Below are positions 62,404 through 64,000 of a stretch of DNA of 64,000 nt, piece by piece; within the stretch, counting starts at the first letter, position 1; each line of letters begins with the position of its first letter. The position numbers were made by a program, and so were the translations under genes. The stretch covers positions 1,488,001 to 1,552,000 of the forward strand of contig NZ_LT907982.1 in assembly GCF_900230215.1 (NCBI RefSeq), given 5' to 3'. Under the pieces are notes generated by a model. The model made no database searches. It worked only from the letters and a program-made list of their open reading frames with translations, and was not told where the DNA came from. The stretch comes from Jatrophihabitans sp. GAS493. Its GTDB lineage: Bacteria > Actinomycetota > Actinomycetes > Mycobacteriales > Jatrophihabitantaceae.

Positions 62404-64000
62404 AGGGGAGGCGGCCGGGGGTGCGGTCGATGATGACGTCCAGGTCGACCCCGGTCGGCAATGTGCCGAAGGCCAGCCCGTGATTGCCGGCCAGCCGGGA
62501 CCCGATGAAGGCGTCGGCCACCGCGGCCGGGGCGTGGCGCAGCAGCAGCGAACCCTGCAGCACGAGGGCCAGCTGCTCGACCAGCCGGCGGGCGCGGTAC
62601 TCCACCTCGGCCGGATCTTCCAGTGAGCGCAGCGCCGAGGCCCAGGCCGCGTCCAGCCGGGAGTCGGCCCCGGACGCCCCGCCGATCTCGGCGGCCAGCG
62701 CGTCGAGCGACTGCGGCGAGCTGGCCAGCGCCCGCAGCACGTCGAGGGCGTTGACGTTCCCCGACCCCTCCCAGATGCCGTTCAGCGGCGCCTCCCGGTA
62801 GAGGCGGGGCATCCCGGACTCCTCCGCATACCCGTTACCACCCAGGCACTCCAGCGCCTCGGCCACCATCGCCGGCTGCCGCTTGCAGACCCAGTACTTC
62901 CCCAGCGCGACCGCGATCCGGGCAAAGGCCTGCTCGTTGACGTCGCCGCGTAGCGAACGGTCCACCGCGCCGGCCAGGCGCAGCGTCAGCGTGGTCGCCG
63001 CCTCCGACTCCAGGGCCAGGTCGGCCAGCACGTTGCGCATCAGCGGCTTGTCGATCAGCGCCGAGCCGAAGGCCCAGCGATACCGGGTGTGGTGCACCGC
63101 CTGCATGAGCGCGGTGCGCATCCCGGCCGCCGAGCCGAGCGCGCTGTCCAGACGGGTCATCGTCACCATCTCGATGATGGTGCGCACCCCCCGCCCCTCC
63201 TCGCCGACCAGCCAGGCGACGGTGCCGTCGAACTCCGGCTCACTGCTGGCGTTGCTGCGGTTGCCGAGCTTCTCCTTCAGCCGCTGGATGCGGAAGACGT
63301 TGCGCTCCCCGCCCGGCAGCACCCGCGGCACCAGGAAGCAGCTGAGGCCACCCGGCGCCTGGGCCAGCACCAGGAAGAGGTCGTTCATCGGGGCACTGGT
63401 GAACCACTTGTGCCCGCGCAGTGTCCAGGTCCCGTCGGCCTGGGCGGTGGCCACCGTGGAGTTGCTGCGGACGTCCGAACCGCCCTGCTTCTCGGTCATC
63501 CCCATCCCGGCCAGCAGGCCCGGCTTGCGCAGCGGATCCGACAGGCCGGGGGAGTAGCTGCGGCTGGTCAGACCGGGCTCGTAGAGCGCCGACAGCTCCG
63601 GGGCCGCCCGTAGCGCCGGGACAACGGCGTAGGTCATCGAGATCGGACAGGTGTGCCCCTGCTCCACCGCGCTCCAGACCGAGATCCCGGCCGCCCGGGC
63701 GACATGCGCGCCCGGACGTGGGTCGCTCCAGGCGGCACCGGCCAGGCCGGCGCTCACCGCGACATCCATCAGGCGGTGGTAGGAGGGATGGAACTCGACC
63801 TCGTCGATGCGGTGGCCGTAGCGGTCATGGGTCTGCAGCACCGGTGGGTGATCATTCGCCTCGAAACCCCAGCGTTGCGCCTCTTCGGAGCCGGCCAGCC
63901 GTCCGATGCGGTGCAGTTCCTCGGCGTGCCAGCCGGCGCCCTCGCGCTTCAGCGCCCCGAGAACGACCGGGTCCTGCGCGACATCGTGGCCGACCAGCGG
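62402..64000 (-). CDS. AidB-type acyl-CoA dehydrogenase, 5' end beyond the window
   Basis: A flavin enzyme of the acyl-CoA dehydrogenase superfamily, AidB subgroup; 532 codons are present and the N-terminus is cut off by the window end. The frame is open from 64000 (PLVGHDVAQDPVVLGALKREG..), with a later internal GTG at 63841. Diagnostic segments: GMGMTEKQGGSDVRSNSTVA, LRGHKWFTSAPMNDLFLVLAQ, LNGIWEGSGNVNALDVLRAL with the conserved RLYREAPLNGIWEG, and ALECLGGNGYAEESG. AidB proteins are involved in alkylation-damage protection in Escherichia coli; related proteins use isovaleryl-CoA-like substrates. Substrate here is unknown. Confidence 0.9.
   Translation of the reverse strand, partial: PLVGHDVAQDPVVLGALKREGAGWHAEELHRIGRLAGSEEAQRWGFEANDHPPVLQTHDRYGHRIDEVEFHPSYHRLMDVAVSAGLAGAAWSDPRPGAHVARAAGISVWSAVEQGHTCPISMTYAVVPALRAAPELSALYEPGLTSRSYSPGLSDPLRKPGLLAGMGMTEKQGGSDVRSNSTVATAQADGTWTLRGHKWFTSAPMNDLFLVLAQAPGGLSCFLVPRVLPGGERNVFRIQRLKEKLGNRSNASSEPEFDGTVAWLVGEEGRGVRTIIEMVTMTRLDSALGSAAGMRTALMQAVHHTRYRWAFGSALIDKPLMRNVLADLALESEAATTLTLRLAGAVDRSLRGDVNEQAFARIAVALGKYWVCKRQPAMVAEALECLGGNGYAEESGMPRLYREAPLNGIWEGSGNVNALDVLRALASSPQSLDALAAEIGGASGADSRLDAAWASALRSLEDPAEVEYRARRLVEQLALVLQGSLLLRHAPAAVADAFIGSRLAGNHGLAFGTLPTGVDLDVIIDRTPGRLP

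Overview
The window comes from a high-GC actinobacterium. GTG and TTG starts, 4-nt GTGA/ATGA overlaps, a mycobacteria-like Tad/Flp locus with a DUF4244 pilin, DUF3017 next to folD, a C-terminal LATTG cell-wall sorting signal and a gene pair for 10-methyl branched (tuberculostearic-type) fatty acids all point that way. Gene order sucC-sucD-(membrane proteins)-DUF6350-purN-purH-folD-DUF3017-mdh matches the order I know from actinomycetes. I cannot fix the genus. I see no rRNA, tRNA, CRISPR array, insertion sequence or replication origin.

Layout. 1-4.2 kb: 5' part of acetyl-CoA synthetase (minus strand), a divergent Fic-like protein with a degenerate active site, DUF2752, a HAD phosphatase and a DUF1697 protein. 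4.7-8.4 kb: first half of a Tad locus (Ssd/CpaE-like, TadA/CpaF, TadB, TadC). 8.4-22.5 kb: cargo lying inside the Tad locus, comprising a macro-domain protein, an SRPBCC protein, a giant wall-anchored repeat protein, a FrnE-type DsbA, a GntR regulator, a five-gene biuret (possibly triuret) nitrogen operon and a sedolisin protease. 22.7-24.2 kb: the rest of the Tad locus (Flp pilin, two TadE-like pseudopilins). 24.2-26.4 kb: a PAP2-diacylglycerol kinase fusion and a convergent PAP2 phosphatase. 26.5-32 kb: PcrA helicase and two polytopic membrane proteins (DUF2079, GT87). 32.1 kb: a 31-residue membrane peptide with its own promoter and terminator. 32.6-38.7 kb: gltBD. 38.7-41.2 kb: MOSC protein, lipase-like hydrolase, stand-alone B12-binding protein. 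41.3-52.2 kb: sucCD, three paralogous four-helix membrane proteins, DUF6350, purN, purH, folD, DUF3017 and mdh. 52.3-57 kb: an AbiEi/DUF559 protein, an RCK-flanked K+ channel and a DUF885 protein. 57.1-64 kb: icd, a 10-methyl fatty acid pair, a CorC/HlyC protein and an AidB-type acyl-CoA dehydrogenase cut by the window end.

How the genes work together. The catabolic operon imports an oligo-urea and hydrolyses it stepwise to allophanate and then to ammonia and CO2; gltBD 12 kb away could assimilate that ammonia. sucCD, mdh and icd are TCA cycle genes; purN, purH and folD serve purine and one-carbon metabolism.

Most unusual points: two tandem 86-bp copies between purN and purH, each encoding a 29-30 codon micro-ORF joined by 4-nt stop/start overlaps; the oligo-urea operon; the split Tad locus; eight CX7C repeats in the wall-anchored giant; three tandem paralogous membrane proteins; and very long perfect palindromes as terminators.
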